Positions 24,363 through 37,760 of a DNA stretch of 64,000 nt are shown one piece after another (positions within the stretch are counted from its first letter, which is position 1; each line of letters starts with the position of its first letter). The translations under genes were made by a program, and so were the position numbers. Origin of the DNA: Ilyonectria destructans (taxonomy: Eukaryota; Ascomycota; Sordariomycetes; Hypocreales; Nectriaceae); assembly GCA_020740775.1 (NCBI GenBank), contig JAHEWK010000006.1:1612001-1676000 (forward strand), read 5' to 3'. The notes below the pieces were generated by a model. The model was given only the letters and a program-made list of their open reading frames with translations. It did no database searches and had not been told where the DNA came from.

Positions 24363-25325
24363 TCACGAAAGCCCTAATCCTACATCATCCGCTCCACGCC
24401 GTCCCACTCGTTCCCTCGCCTCCAAGATATCGTCACAATACGTAGCCAACACACTCTCCAACGATCCCTCCCTCTTCGGCTCCCATCCCGTCCCTACCTC
24501 GGCTGCCCTCGCGGCGACATGCCACAGCACAAACGCCTGTCTGTCCCGGTTCCCCTCCCCCATGCCATCCTCCCAGTACAAGTCGTAGAATTTCCGCGTC
24601 GTCTCTTTGCACCGGCGGATTGCCAACGCGCAGGATTCTCCGAGGGCGGCGCTTTTGTGAGCTGACATCTGTTCCGGGTGCGGCTGGCCGACCTCTTCGT
24701 ACAGTGCCTTGAGGACCTGGTGCTCCTTGGCAGCGCGGGCCTGACAGTCGTTAAGGTCTTGTGCCAGGACATCCGTCATGAAAGGCCAGGGCGTGGGTTG
24801 CGCGGCCTGGAAGTCTTCGGCGTGCTATGCCGCGAGGGCCCTTTCCAGCTGCGCACGACAGAGGCGAGTGTGGAGGCGCTTCAAGACAACATCACGCATA
24901 GTAGCGAAGAAGTTGTCGGAGAAGAGGCCAGGGCCGTAGCCAGGTTCATGGCCAGGGACGTACGGAGTAGTTGTGTATGCAAGATGAAGATCCCAGACCC
25001 GATGAAGCACGCGCAGAGATATCTCGCCAAACTTTCGAAGCAGCTTCACAGGCACACCGTAAAACTGCTCGCCATCTGCCTCGCTATGATATGCAGTGTA
25101 GATCTCGCGGCAGATGGGCAGGATGCGGTCCTGCACGCCGCGATCGTTGAGTTCAGCCATGTTGTGGAGAGCGTCCCAGAGGGATGTATCTCGACTGCGG
25201 ACGTGGTGGAAACGAAGCTGAAAGGGCTCAGGGCTGTACGAGGTTGGTGTCTCTGAATATTCGTCTGGGCACCATGGCGGTGGACAGGTGACCAACCTCG
25301 TAGGGAGGCTTTGAAGGGGTTGCAT
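24363..25325 (-). pseudogene. Hypothetical gene split by an in-frame TAG
   Basis: Two open segments in the same frame, 25325-24825 (166 codons) and 24779-24363 (138 codons), are separated only by TAG at 24825-24827 and 15 further sense codons. Both read like one globular helical protein: FHHVRSRDTSLWDALHNM, LLRKFGEISLRVLHRVWDL, then LNDCQARAAKEHQVLKAL and CKETTRKFYDLYWEDG. No good intron removes the stop: the best donor nearby (GTGCGC) is out of phase with the available acceptors. A single change from CAG to TAG would explain it. It may be a pseudogene, a recent nonsense allele, a sequencing error, or a gene that really ends at 24825. The family is not recognised. Confidence 0.5.
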
Positions 25326-26059
25326 GGCGTAGCGAGGATCTCAACTGAGCGCCTCAGGGGAGTTCGGGTGGCCTGTGAGGCTCACTGACGTGGTGTGAAC
25401 GGAAACGAATGGCAGTGCATGAGGGAGGAAGATTAGGGAATCTTAAGCTTGGGTAAGGGAATTTGTCTTCCCTTGAAGAGGTCCTCATTGAACGCGATGG
25501 ACAATGGGACAAAGGGAAGACGACTCGTTGTAGTGGTTTCCGGTTGTTGGAAACATGAAACTGTTTGATGCTCGTTTGAAGAAACTCGACAACGAGGCAT
25601 CAGCTTCCTTGATCGAGGCTAAGTTAGTTGGCACTAGGCAGCAATTTGGATCGAGGAAATTGGGTAAAGGATGATGCAAGGATGAATCAAAGGGTATCAT
25701 CTAAAACTCCAAGTCTAGCGCTTGAAAACTCTGTAACTGCTGTCGACCGGGTCACACATTCTATGCCAACCTCGACATTTTTATTGTCTCCTGGGTGAGC
25801 CTTGCTTCCTGTAGCAGCTCTCGTCTATCAGCCACAGGCCATCATTTTATGAGACTGGTTGCCGCCTATTCCAGCAAGAAGTTGGCAGATAGAAACGGCC
25901 TGGTCCTTCCCGCAGTCGTCGTGTGACAATCTCTGTATGTCAACGGCAACATGTTCTAGGCTGTTTCTCCAACCGTGTTTCCAACATGAAACCGGGAGGG
26001 TGGTGGCTGCTAGTAAGATCGACAATCGCTCCGCTTATCCAGCCCGCTGGTATTGCCCC
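25326..26059. other. Intergenic, no gene seen
   Basis: This holds the upstream side of the broken gene and the 3' flank of the dynactin p25 gene. Nothing recognisable. Confidence 0.5.
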
Positions 26060-26728
26060 TCATGAAGCTGGCGGCTGAGGATTGTTGCCGACCGTCTTGT
26101 ACAGATCCCTTAGCTCAAACTCGTCGTGTCCGCCCTCGGGTATCTCGCCCACCACCTTGGCCGGCTGTCCCGCGACGATGGAGAAGCTGGGTATCACCAT
26201 GGTGGGCGGCACCACGGTCCCGTCCAGGATCTTGACGTAGTCCTTGATGATGGCGAACTCGCCCACGGTGCACCCCTTGCCGATGTGCACGTGGTTGCCG
26301 ACGCTCGCGGCCTGCACCACGGTGCCCTGGCCGACGAAGACGTGGTCGCCAATGCGCAGCGGCATGAATGTGTAGGCGCCCTTGTAGATGCGGCCCGGCG
26401 GGCGGAGCAGCGCGCCGCGCGCGAGGAAGCAGTAGCGGCCGATGGCGACGGCGGTCGTGTTGACGGGGGCGGCGCCGGAGGAGGACGAGGACGACGCCGA
26501 CGGTGCGGTGCGGGCGAGGTCGCCGCGGATCATGACTTCGGGCTGGATGACCGTCTTGCCGCCGAGCATGATGTTCTGCGTGCCGACGAGGACGGCCTTG
26601 CGGGCGACCTTGTTACCGGTGTCCTACGACCAGCCAGGGGGCGTCAGTTTGCGGGGGGGAGCAGCGAGGCGTGGGGCGGCGCGACTCACGGTCTCGATGT
26701 ACTCGCCCTTGGCCGTGCGGCGCGACAT
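26060..26728 (-). CDS. Dynactin subunit p25 (DCTN5-like)
   Basis: Exons 26728-26690 and 26623-26060 (phase 0, GTGAGT donor, TAG acceptor) give 200 aa. The start MSRRTAKGEYIET and the next exon (DTGNKVARKAVLVGTQNI) are characteristic of p25. The body is a left-handed beta-helix of hexapeptide repeats: IGRYCFLARGALLRPP, IGDHVFVGQGTVVQAA, VGNHVHIGKGCTVG, then ILDGTVVPPTMVIPSFSIV. p25 sits in the pointed-end complex of dynactin and links dynein to cargo such as early endosomes in filamentous fungi. An Ala/Ser-rich insert (SASSSSSSGAAP) in an early coil is lineage-specific. No catalytic role is expected despite the acyltransferase-like fold. Confidence 0.94.
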
Positions 26729-29700
26729 GATGGGCGGCCGTTGGGAGGAGGCGTCTCGAAGTTCCGTTGACGGAGCGGCGGCGGCGGAGGCGGAGGGAGA
26801 GTCGCGAAAGCTGCCGCCGTTGTTCTGCTCGTGCGCGACGTTTGGCCGCCCGAGCTGTGGTGAGTGGGGCCGGGTTTTCGGGCTGGTCGCCTCCACTCAA
26901 CCAACACAACCAGGGCTGAAGCAGAGGATCGCCTGGAACGCAGACGGAAACAAACGCAATCAATTGGCAGCTTTACGGGTGTTTAGTCGGTTTCATCCCG
27001 TTTTCTTGCTTCTTCACACAGCCGCACCCTTGCTTTCGTCTGCTCTGCCAACGTTGCACTGGACGCGAGCTGCTAACTACCGTCCAACGTGAGCACGGCC
27101 ACCCACGCTAGAGGGGCAACTCCTGATGATCAAACACCTCCTACTGTACGTCGTCTGCGCCGCAAGAGATCGACTGTGATCCTCCTGGATCCGAGACTAG
27201 AATCCATGTAACCACGCACCTGGGACTGTCTGTCTGAGTTTCAGCTGGTCCCAATAGCGCGGAACCCCCCTTCGAGACATGCAGAAGCGAGGCCAGACGG
27301 CGAGGTCAACGGCCATGTCAACGGCCATGCAGAAGCAGCACCGCCTTGATCAATTCGCAGCTGCCAACCCAACAGGCCGGGATCGCGGCGGCCTTCAGTC
27401 CCTGGACCAACGGGTCTATCGCTCCCGGCAGCAAGGCGCACTCAGTCGGGGACAACCAACACCCGAGAGGGCTGACTGACTCTCGCCGAGCTTGTACATG
27501 AGTGGAGTTTCTGCATCGTCGAGTGGCACAGCTTGCGACTATTGACTCGTAAATCCTCTTGAACAAGGTTGGCGCAGTGCAACGGTCGCATGCAAACAAA
27601 AGGTGCGACTCTGGGGGTATCATTGCTTGAGCTAAAAAGGAGGGTTGGAAGAAGCCTCACCGGTTTGGTGACGCTCGCCATTGCTACCATGGAGAACTTA
27701 GTTTCTTGCTACCTACCTAATCCAACCATCACAAACACTGAACCCATCGCCAATGTCAAGTTGCCAACCGATTACCGTGTACTTACTACGGACAACCAGC
27801 GTCTGTAAGTTGCCAGCCGCACCCATTACCGCCCCAATTTTAGAAACGCCGTCCTATCCGTTCTCTTCAATCCAAGCCAAGTGCAACGTCCGCCTAGCCC
27901 GCCACTCAGCACCACCGGCCTCCCACCCCGGTCGCCCCGTGCCGCAGCCCTCAAGCCCTCAACCCCAGCGCCCACGCCGCTCCGTCGAGAGCCCCCGTCC
28001 ACTTGAGAGTCAAGGAGGAGCTAGGGAGGAGACAATGGTGGTGTGGCTGTCCAACCACCGTTGCGTCTACTTCGCGTCTGTAGGCGCGCCCACCCTCCTC
28101 TTCCAACGGTCTACTCACCCGCTGTGTGCCTATGTATGTGTGTGCTGTTTTCCCTCGCGTCTGTCTTCTACATGCAAGATGCATAGCTGCGCAATTAATC
28201 TCCCGAAAGACCATGCAGCCACGCGGAGAACGGGGAATGCGAGATGAAGCTTGACTCTCTGTGGCCATATTTTGCTTTTCGTGAGCGAGGCCCAAGTGGC
28301 GTGGTGGCGGCGTGCCTTTCAGCCAGGCTTCGTGCAGTCGCGAAACAACCGCCAATATCGATGTTACGCATCACCGCTCACTTGAATCTTTTGCGACAGA
28401 TACCGGTGAGATGCCCCTCTCCAGAAGCTCACGTAGACGAATACCCCTGTCTTCCCGTCCGCTCAGACCTTTCTTCTTCTTTTCGTCTCTGCTCCCCCTG
28501 TTTCCCTCCGCTTAGATCCCCCTCCCGGGGACCCTCTGCCTTGTGGGGAGGCGTGATCCTGGCCGCAACGTTCCGAGTCGCCCAGCACAAGAGACATGAT
28601 CCTGGTTTTTGGAGCCAGCCCGGTTAGGAGGAGGTGAAATCGGAACATGTTTGCGTCCGCCCCCCGGCCGGCGCCATTTCTCGTTTCCGTCTGATTTGTG
28701 CAAAGTGCGCGTTGCTGCAGCGCAGAGCACAAGTCCGTCCGTACCTACATTGTGCACTGGGCAGAGAGAGCCAGAGTCTGGCCCATCATGGCCAAGACTC
28801 GGGCGGTCAAATCACGAATCACGATCCCTGCTGCCAATCGTTATCCCCGATCCGCGCCGCAAGGCAAGGCACCAGAGGGAAGAGCCCATCGAGATGCTGA
28901 GGTGTCTTGGCCTGGGGCTAAGTGGCTAAGAGATGGACCTCCGCGGCACGGGAGTCTTGGCTCCGTCGCTTCTTTTCGCTTGTTTGGCGATGCGAAGGCC
29001 ACGGCGGGGAGACGACCAACATGGAAGGTGTACATCCCAGAGCGGAAGCTGGGTTTACACAACCCAGGCCCCAGGAAGGATGGAAGGATGCAAATAGCTG
29101 GGCAAAATCTTGTCTAGCACGGGCTCAGCACCAGAATTGGAATCAAATAGCCTCGATAAGCAGTAAAAATATAACCGGCAGGATGATACGCCGTCCGGCC
29201 CAGCGCTCTTCCGGGACAAAATGGAGTCTGCTGCGCCAGCTGTTCAGTGTCTGGGCGTGAGAAAGTAGCGCGCCTGTTCCCACCCAAAACCCAAAGGCCC
29301 ATCTATTCGCCGTACCGACAATTGCCCTGCTGCGACTGTACCCATCGTCGGCTACATGCTTCATCCTCGCTCGGCGCGCACTTTCTTACTCAGCGCGCGA
29401 GGAAACGCCAACACACGCGTGCGTGCATGGTACAGGCGGAGGACTGGTCAGGACACACGCCCACAGACGCCACCGACACACCGGCGATGCATAAACCACA
29501 TGGGGAAAACAGAGGAGGGGAAAAGAGAGATGAGGGGGAAAGAGAGCTCCGACGACCCTGACCTCACTCGTCCGTCACAGGCAATAGACGGGTAAATAAT
29601 TATGAACGGGCGTAATTGATTCATTCTCTCGAAACACTGACCGCGGGGCTCACGGCTCACGGCTCACGACTCACGACTCACGACCCACAACAGGGCTCCG

Positions 29701-30978
29701 GACGGGTTCTCGAGCCGAACACGATCCATGATCCGAGCTTCATTTCGTCCCGTCACACGCATCTTCGCCCAACCTCTCTCTCTCTCGCCTTCTGTGCCTT
29801 CTTCTCCACCCCCTTTGGAGCCCCCGACTCGATCCACCGCGGCCGAAGGCAACCTGGGCGGCCAAAGCGGGCGGGCGTTGTTCTGCCATGGATGATGGTG
29901 CCCCGTATATCGCGCTAGGGTCTCATCCAACGCGGCCGTCCGGGGCCACGAGGCGCTGCATCCTCCCACTCGGGCGCCCATGCCTCCCGCTCCGACTAGG
30001 CCCCGGTCGCCTGCAGCCAAGTCGGAAGGCCTCAAGGCTTTTGCTCTTGGCTCTCGAGCTTTTGCCCACTGTCTTGCTTGTGAGGCTGCATGGGTGGTGG
30101 GCAACGATCAACCCTGGGCTCCGGGAAGAGCTTTCTAAGCTGTTCTAAGCTGCACGGTGCCCGTCTCCGCCTCTCATATACTCGCTATTCTAATCTGAGC
30201 CTGCTTGACCAGGTGTCGGTACATACTCATCGGGCCCCGCCAGGTCATGGTCATGGCGTCGACGGCTTAGATGAGATTTGGTTAAGATTATTCTAGCTCG
30301 TTTGACCAAACCCTCGCATCCGTGTGTCATGTTTTAGACAGAGTAGCTTACAAGTTTCCATCCTGCGACATATAAACCGACTAGAGCCTCCCTTCAAACA
30401 CTTGCTCCCACACCACGCTCAAACCAGCAACTATCTCATCCAGACCTGACGAAGAAACACAAACAAAATCCTCCTCTCGAGAAAACCAGCACCAGCGTCG
30501 CATCCCGGCCCCGGCCAGCCAGCCACCCCGTCCACACCACCCTGCCCACCCTCCACTTTGGCTTGGCCGTCCGCATTCCCCGCTCCTGCACATCAACCTC
30601 GCTGCGACCTTGCTGCCATTAAGCGCCCAGGTGGACTCGCTCCGTCCACTCCCACCCCCTGCTCCTTGCGGTTATTATTAGCTTGCCGCCACCAGTTGTG
30701 CTTGCCGCGGCGCTGGTATATCTGTTGGCCGTCTTCCGCCCTTCTGGCTTTCTCTGTTGCTTGTTGCACTCCCTAGATCTCCAGCTTTTCCTGTTTCTTC
30801 CTCGATCCGGTTGATCATTCAAGAGATCGACAATTGCCCCAGCTTTGTGGACTTTTACACCTTGACCAACTTCAATTGCATCTTCAATTCTCGACAATTC
30901 TCCACAGTACTTGCATAAACACAACACACTTCGGCATACACACAGTCACAACACACAGTCACACACATAGTTATCATC
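26729..30978. other. 4.2-kb gene-free region upstream of a secreted-protein gene
   Basis: No supported gene on either strand; the longest frames (100-165 codons) overlap each other and carry no motif or spliceable continuation. A heptamer tandem array lies at 29647-29688. A TATAAA at 30371-30376 followed by a long C/T- and CA-rich stretch up to 30978 may mark the promoter and an about 0.6-kb leader of the DUF3455-like gene. The rest could hold a non-coding RNA or distal regulatory DNA. Confidence 0.5.
29647..29688 (+). repeat. Heptamer tandem repeat (GGCTCAC/GACTCAC)
   Basis: Six adjacent 7-bp units: three GGCTCAC, two GACTCAC and one GACCCAC. Confidence 0.9.
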
Positions 30979-31779
30979 ATGCTCGCCAAGTCTCTCCTCT
31001 TTCTCGCCTCGGCCACTCTGGCCCTGGCCTCGCCTTGTGTGCGAACCTCGCCTGTCCTTCCCGTCAACGGTGGTGGTAAGTTTATCCCCTTCAACGTCTC
31101 ACTCTCAACATCTCACCCTCACTCTCACTCTCACATAAGCCAAACTCCCTCACTAACACACAATCCAGAAAAGGAACTCCCCTCGCCTCCTACCGGCGTC
31201 ACCCTGAAGCACATCGCCCTCGGCTTCGGCATCCAGAACTACACCTGCGCCGACGTCGGCTCCACCGCGACCGCCACCGGCGCCCTCGCCATGCTCTACG
31301 ACATCACCTACCTGTACCCCAGCCAGAGCCGCAGGTCGCTCAGCAGTGCCGCCTGGCTCGAGCTCACCGCCGATGTCATCAACAGCCAAGCTGTTCCCCT
31401 GAACATGAAGACCGGCGCAGGTGCCGTCGGCGCGGACGCCCAGAACCCCTTCACGGCGAGCACCGCCCTCAAGGTCAACAGCCTCGAGATTCCCTTCCTC
31501 GGCCACCACTACTTCAACGCCGCCGGCGTCCCCACCTTCGATCTCGGCAGCCAGCTCCTCATCGCCACCAAGCTCGACGCCGTCAGCGCCCCGGCCTCCG
31601 CTGATAAAGGCCCCGACGGTACCGGCGCTGTTGCTTGGCTCTACCTTGGCGACGCTGGTGGTAGCATCGGGGTCAAGTACGTCTACCGCGTTCTCACCGC
31701 CGGTGGCAACGCCCACGCCTGCACCAAGACCGGCGCCGACAGCACCTCGTACACCGCCCAGTACTGGTTCTACGGCTAA
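30979..31779 (+). CDS. Secreted DUF3455-like protein
   Basis: Exons 30979-31075 and 31169-31779 give 235 aa. The first 18-19 residues (MLAKSLLFLASATLALAS) are a clear signal peptide. The mature protein starts with a Pro-rich LPSPPTGVTLKHIALGFG, continues with IQNYTCADVGSTATATGALAMLYD, and contains HHYFNAAGVPTFDL and GAVAWLYLGDAGG. This order matches the DUF3455 family of secreted fungal proteins, sometimes labelled malate-dehydrogenase-like without biochemical basis. Three Cys remain in the mature part. The leader is long and C/T-rich with CACA repeats just before the ATG, as in strongly expressed fungal genes. The molecular function is unknown. Confidence 0.9.
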   Translation: MLAKSLLFLASATLALASPCVRTSPVLPVNGGGKFIPFNVSLSTSHPHSHSHISQTPSLTHNPEKELPSPPTGVTLKHIALGFGIQNYTCADVGSTATATGALAMLYDITYLYPSQSRRSLSSAAWLELTADVINSQAVPLNMKTGAGAVGADAQNPFTASTALKVNSLEIPFLGHHYFNAAGVPTFDLGSQLLIATKLDAVSAPASADKGPDGTGAVAWLYLGDAGGSIGVKYVYRVLTAGGNAHACTKTGADSTSYTAQYWFYG

Positions 31780-32829
31780 GCGCCTTGCTTGGCTCCTCTT
31801 TTCACTTCTTCTCTCTCGTTACTGGCACATACATGAATAGACGGGGTTCCTCGGAGTTACAATTCATGGTTACAGCCCTATTACTCCCTGTCACTTATTG
31901 GGTTTTCGTCGCGCTTGTTTTTCAATTCTCTCTTCATTTCTTCCGTCTGGTATCCTCGGGGTTTCGGAACACTTTATACCACAGCTCACATATGATGGGG
32001 CGCGCGCAATCGCTTGAATCTCACAAAAAGGCACATATTTCGCTTTTCACAGCGCAATTTTGGCATACTTTAGACCAGGGACGGTTTCCCTGAGGCGTTA
32101 TGGATCTTAATGCATGCTTGTATCTAGGAGGAGCTATTTAGGATGGGGCGTGGGTGCATCATCCTGCCCGGCAAAAGAACATAGAAAACTTTGACTACAT
32201 ACTTTCCACTATTGATCTATTCTTGTGAACATGGCATTGTCCCGTTGCTAAAAATATGCATTCGAGAAACACTTCCCGCTTCACTTAGCGTGGCCATGGG
32301 TTGTCACAAGCACCAAATTACCGCCAAGGCCAAAAATCGGTGGGATCTAAGAGACGGGCGCCTGGAAATGATGCGGCCGTCTGGGCGGCCATGTCATCTC
32401 CGATCGATAACCTATACACGGCACAGACACGGGACGAAATGAAACAGGTCATTCACTTGGACAAGCATCAAGTTTAAAAATAAAACTGAAGAAATAGTAT
32501 TCATCTCGTATTCCGTGGGAAAAAAGGGACGGGGAAGTGTAGTCCTCGTCCCGTAAGAAGCCTTTTGTTTGCCCCTTGGGCCGCCTCCTCTGGTATCCAA
32601 GCTGCCACGCAATCTCTTCCTCTTCCTCATCGGGGGTCACCCGGGCGCAGCGCCTTGACTGTCCCGGTGTGACTTGGTTCTGTTTCTTGCATGCGAAACT
32701 GAAATTACCCAACTTTGGTTGTCGTCTCTGCCTAACGATCACACTCCCGTGTATCCCTTTACATTGTCCCTTCTCTAGAACTGAAGACCTTTCGTCGATC
32801 CAAATGCTTGGCTCTCATCGCATGGCCAT
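31780..32829. other. Gap between convergent genes
   Basis: This holds the 3' flanks of the DUF3455-like gene and the MAP kinase gene. No gene recognised. Confidence 0.5.
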
Positions 32830-34387
<1,558 letters not shown>

Positions 34388-36102
34388 GGTGGGTGGTTGC
34401 GAATCGGTACGGAGGTACGGGGGAGAGCGGGCGGGTTCGGCCGTGTAGCGGGGCAGGTCGCGATGATGCAAATGGAAGGCGAAAGCAAAGGAGAGTTGCA
34501 GCGGCGGTCGAGGGACGAGCGCACCGAGAGGGAGGGAGGCCGATATAGGGAGAAACGGGCGATAAGGTGGAGAGGAACGAAACGGGTCGTCCTTGGGAGC
34601 TGGCGCGTCGCGATTATATGTATGTCGGAGGTGGGTTGCAAAGTGTGACGAGGAGTGAGCGAGTGAAACGAGGGGGATGTACCTAGGACGGACAGGCGGG
34701 CATAGGACTGGGAGCTTCCCAGCCGAGTCCACAGCCCACAGCGCCCAGCACCCGCTATGCTTCACTGCGGCATTAGGTTAGGTACTGCTCACGCAGCCTG
34801 CTCGGGGCGTTCCAGGGCTGCTCTGGCGGGGGTCCGCAGGTGCCCGAGCCACTAAGACGCCGCCCCCGCAGCGAGAGCCACCGCTGGACCCGCGGCTGAT
34901 TTGCTGGGCACTTGGCCCCCACTACACCACACCTAGCTCTACGGCCAATCACGCCCGCCAGAGCGTAGCCGCGCGACAACGACCCTCGTCACCCTGGCTT
35001 GCGCTTCTCAGGGATTCTTGCATCCTGGCCTGCCAGAGGTCGTCCTCGTTAGAAAGGGGAAATATCACGGTCGAAGACGCCCCGCGAGGCAGCCGGCTCC
35101 ATTGAAAAATACGAGTCCAATCTTGGCGGCTGGTTCTTTGCTTGTCCTCGTGGCCCAGGACATGGTACATGCACAGAGAGCATAGTCGACGCCGTCGCAG
35201 TGCCACAGAGGGGCGGAGTTGCGTAGGACGCCGCCAACGTGGTCAGCACCAGCCAAAAGCTACTGCGTAGTAGCAGCAGCATGGACGACGGCGACGCACA
35301 CACACACACACCGCAACAGCGGCAACACGACCAACTCGCTGTCAGCCAGGCTGCGGTCGCCCGGCACGTCAGATTCCCGTCCTGGCCCGGCACGCCGGCT
35401 TCCCCGAGAGCCCATGAGATGAGATGACGACTGCTCGGCATCCCGTGTTTTGCGTCTGGCCGTCGCCCATTGCCCGCTGCATGGCATGGCTGGGCCGGAC
35501 CCCAATTTGACAGCTCGGCCACTAGGCGGCCTTAAAGGGCGACCCGGGAACGTAGGGCTGAAGCCGCGCTGGAGCTGGTGGTGGGACCCGTTGCGACTTC
35601 ATGCCGGGGTCTGAGACTGCCGACGATGTTGACACGGTGACTTCAGACGTCTCATTGGCGTAGAGAGTCTTGAAAGAAGATGCAATGGTTCCTCGGATAA
35701 GCAGGCCAATCTGAGGTTATATTGGCCACTCGTACCCCCAGTGTCGTAATTTTCATCTTCACCTATCACCTACCACCGTTGGACTTTTCCACTCCCATCA
35801 TGAGAGGGATGGATCGATAGCGAGCCGTTTGACATTCGGCGGACCGCTCCGTCCAGCCTCGAACATGGGTTTGTCCAATCCGGTTGGAGCGTCGGGTCCC
35901 GACACAATCTCTCAGACGAACCATCATGTCTCTCTGGCCAGTTGTCAAATCTTTGAAGCGAAATATTAGGGTCTATTCTATGGTGTGCAATTTTCTTCCA
36001 CAAGCCGTCTTCGTATATACATCTATCGGGTATTATTCACGTGTTTCTCAAAACCCCTGTTTTCCTTCTTTTCCTTCTTTTCCTCCTTTTCCATCGCATA
36101 TA
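34388..36102. other. Intergenic, upstream of the MAP kinase
   Basis: 1.7 kb without a supported gene. It contains a short (CA)n microsatellite at about 35297-35312 and pyrimidine-rich blocks (about 36055-36091, TTTTCCTTC repeated) just beyond the phosphatase stop codon. The MAP kinase promoter should lie next to 34388. Confidence 0.5.
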
Positions 36103-36749
36103 TTAACCGATCACTTCCTTGATGAAGTTTTTAGAGAAACGAGAGCACTGCTCAAACGCCTTCGCAAAGCCCTCGTCTCCACCATAGTACGGGTCGCTGA
36201 CAACCTCGGCTCGCTTACCCCCGCTGAACTCGCCAAACAGCATGACCTTGGCCTTGCTGTCTGGGTTGCCCCTCTGGAGCCGCTGCAGGTCGGACAGGTT
36301 CGATCGGTCCATGGCGAAGATGTAGTCGAAGGTTTCAAAATCCTTTGTTTGGAACTAGACGCGCCCAAGGGAGCGAGTTAGCAGCCGCCTAGTTCGACAA
36401 GAAAAAGAAAAGGGGGCCGGGGGACGTACGCGCCGCGCCATGTGGTCGTAGTCGTCGATGCCATGGGCCTCGAGAGTGTCCAGGGTTCGCTCGTCCGGGC
36501 TGTCGCCAGTATGGTATGCGGCTACACAGCAAAGCATTAGCAAAATGATCTCAGATCCCGCGGCGATGCGCCGTAAGCATGCCGTCATATCCAGAATCAC
36601 CGTCACGTACCTGTGCCGCACGAGTCGACGCGCCCAATCTTGCCCTTCAGCTCGGGCTGCTGGGCCAGGCTCTGGAAGATGCCCTCGGCCATGGTCGACC
36701 GGCAAATGTTGCCGAGACACACGAATAGCACGGACACCGGCTCAGGCAT
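36103..36749 (-). CDS. Low-molecular-weight phosphotyrosine phosphatase
   Basis: Exons 36749-36611, 36521-36430 and 36354-36103 give 160 aa. The active-site P-loop CLGNICRS (CX5R) is at residues 11-18, at the family-typical N-terminal position after the strand VSVLFV. The catalytic acid lies in VVSDPYYGGDEGF near the C-terminus, and the DYDHMARR and FDYIFAMDRSNL segments are conserved. This matches yeast Ltp1 and related cytosolic phosphatases acting on phosphotyrosine and small phosphate esters. The upstream in-frame ATG at 36839 would add 30 residues with no homology and was not used. Confidence 0.95.
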
Positions 36750-37294
36750 GGTTGCGACGGCTAGGCTCTGCGAGTTCGGGAAAAGGGGAAAGCTGGCTGA
36801 GGAGATCGCGACGAAGGAAACGGTACTGTACAAATTCACGCCTTAGTGACGTGATGGTCCCTGCGCGCCATAATACTCCGGTATCCCCGCTATCGTGGAG
36901 GGGTTATCTGCACAGTGGTTTCAAGGATAAGTGCCGGCACACACTGTGTACCCGCAAATTCAAGCCATTCCACGTGATCCCGTGTCAAACTGGTACCCGC
37001 ACCATGGCGTTCAAGGCGCGTCCTGATTGCCCAAGCGTGACGGTATCACCAGCGAGCGTACGCCACCGGGCTGAAGTCTGCCCGTCTTCCCCGCTCGAGA
37101 GAGTCATTCGGGGCATGAATTGGGCTATATAAGATGGCTATCGAAAGCCTTAAGCAGAGGCTTTTGTTCCTCAGTCCTCAATCAACGGGTCTTTCAAGTT
37201 CACCGTCTTTGTCTCCCTCTAGTGCGCAGTGCAGTATCCAATCAAGACCACCAACTCTCCTCTTTGTCCAATAATTTGAATCACTCCTGTGAAA
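36750..37294. promoter_or_regulatory. Divergent promoter region with TATA box
   Basis: This lies between the phosphatase (minus) and the VOC gene (plus). TATATAAG at 37126-37133, about 170 bp before the VOC start codon, is a plausible TATA box for that gene. Confidence 0.5.
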
Positions 37295-37760
37295 ATGGCC
37301 GAGGAGTGGAAGGCCCCGCCCTTTGGAACCCCATGCTGGATGGCAATTCCTGCCAAGGATGTTGGTCGTGGTATGCCACCTTCTCGTCCTTCGCTCTTGA
37401 TTCAAGCTCCCTAACTTCTTCGACTCAGCATCTGAATTCTACGATACCGTCTTTAAGCTTCCCTTCAAGGAACAATCCGATAGCTACCCCAAAGACAAGA
37501 TCCGACTGTTCGATTTCAACCCTGCCCTAAACCTCACGGGTGGCATCCTTGCTCCCGATGACACTGGGAGCTTTACCACCGGAAAGGGTGGTGTCTGCAT
37601 TAACTGGTTCGTGGAAGATGTCGATGCTATTGCCGAGGTCATTGAGAAGGCTGGCGGTAAGATGCTGAGCGAAAAGGTCAAAGAGGGCAAGAGTGGACTC
37701 TACCGCTACTTTGAAGACACTGAGGGCACCGTGGGAGCTGTGTACCAACTGGTTTCCTAA
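37295..37760 (+). CDS. VOC/glyoxalase-fold protein, 135 aa
   Basis: Exons 37295-37370 and 37429-37760 give 135 aa. The sequence starts PPFGTPCWMAIPAKDVGRA, then SEFYDTVFKLPF, the paired-strand opening of the vicinal-oxygen-chelate fold. It ends KGGVCINWFVEDVDAIAEVI and GLYRYFEDTEGTVGAVYQL, the matching second half with a conserved acidic residue near the end. VOC proteins include glyoxalases, dioxygenases and bleomycin-binding proteins; which reaction this one performs is not evident. No targeting signal. Confidence 0.9.

Noticed and set aside
24076..24366. 96-codon minus-strand frame next to the broken gene
   Set aside because: No motif, and the sequence beyond the stop of the neighbouring frame gives no continuous protein.
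29664..30104. 146-codon minus-strand frame in the 4.2-kb gap
   Set aside because: Arg/Gly/Ala-rich translation, no motif, no plausible splice partners.
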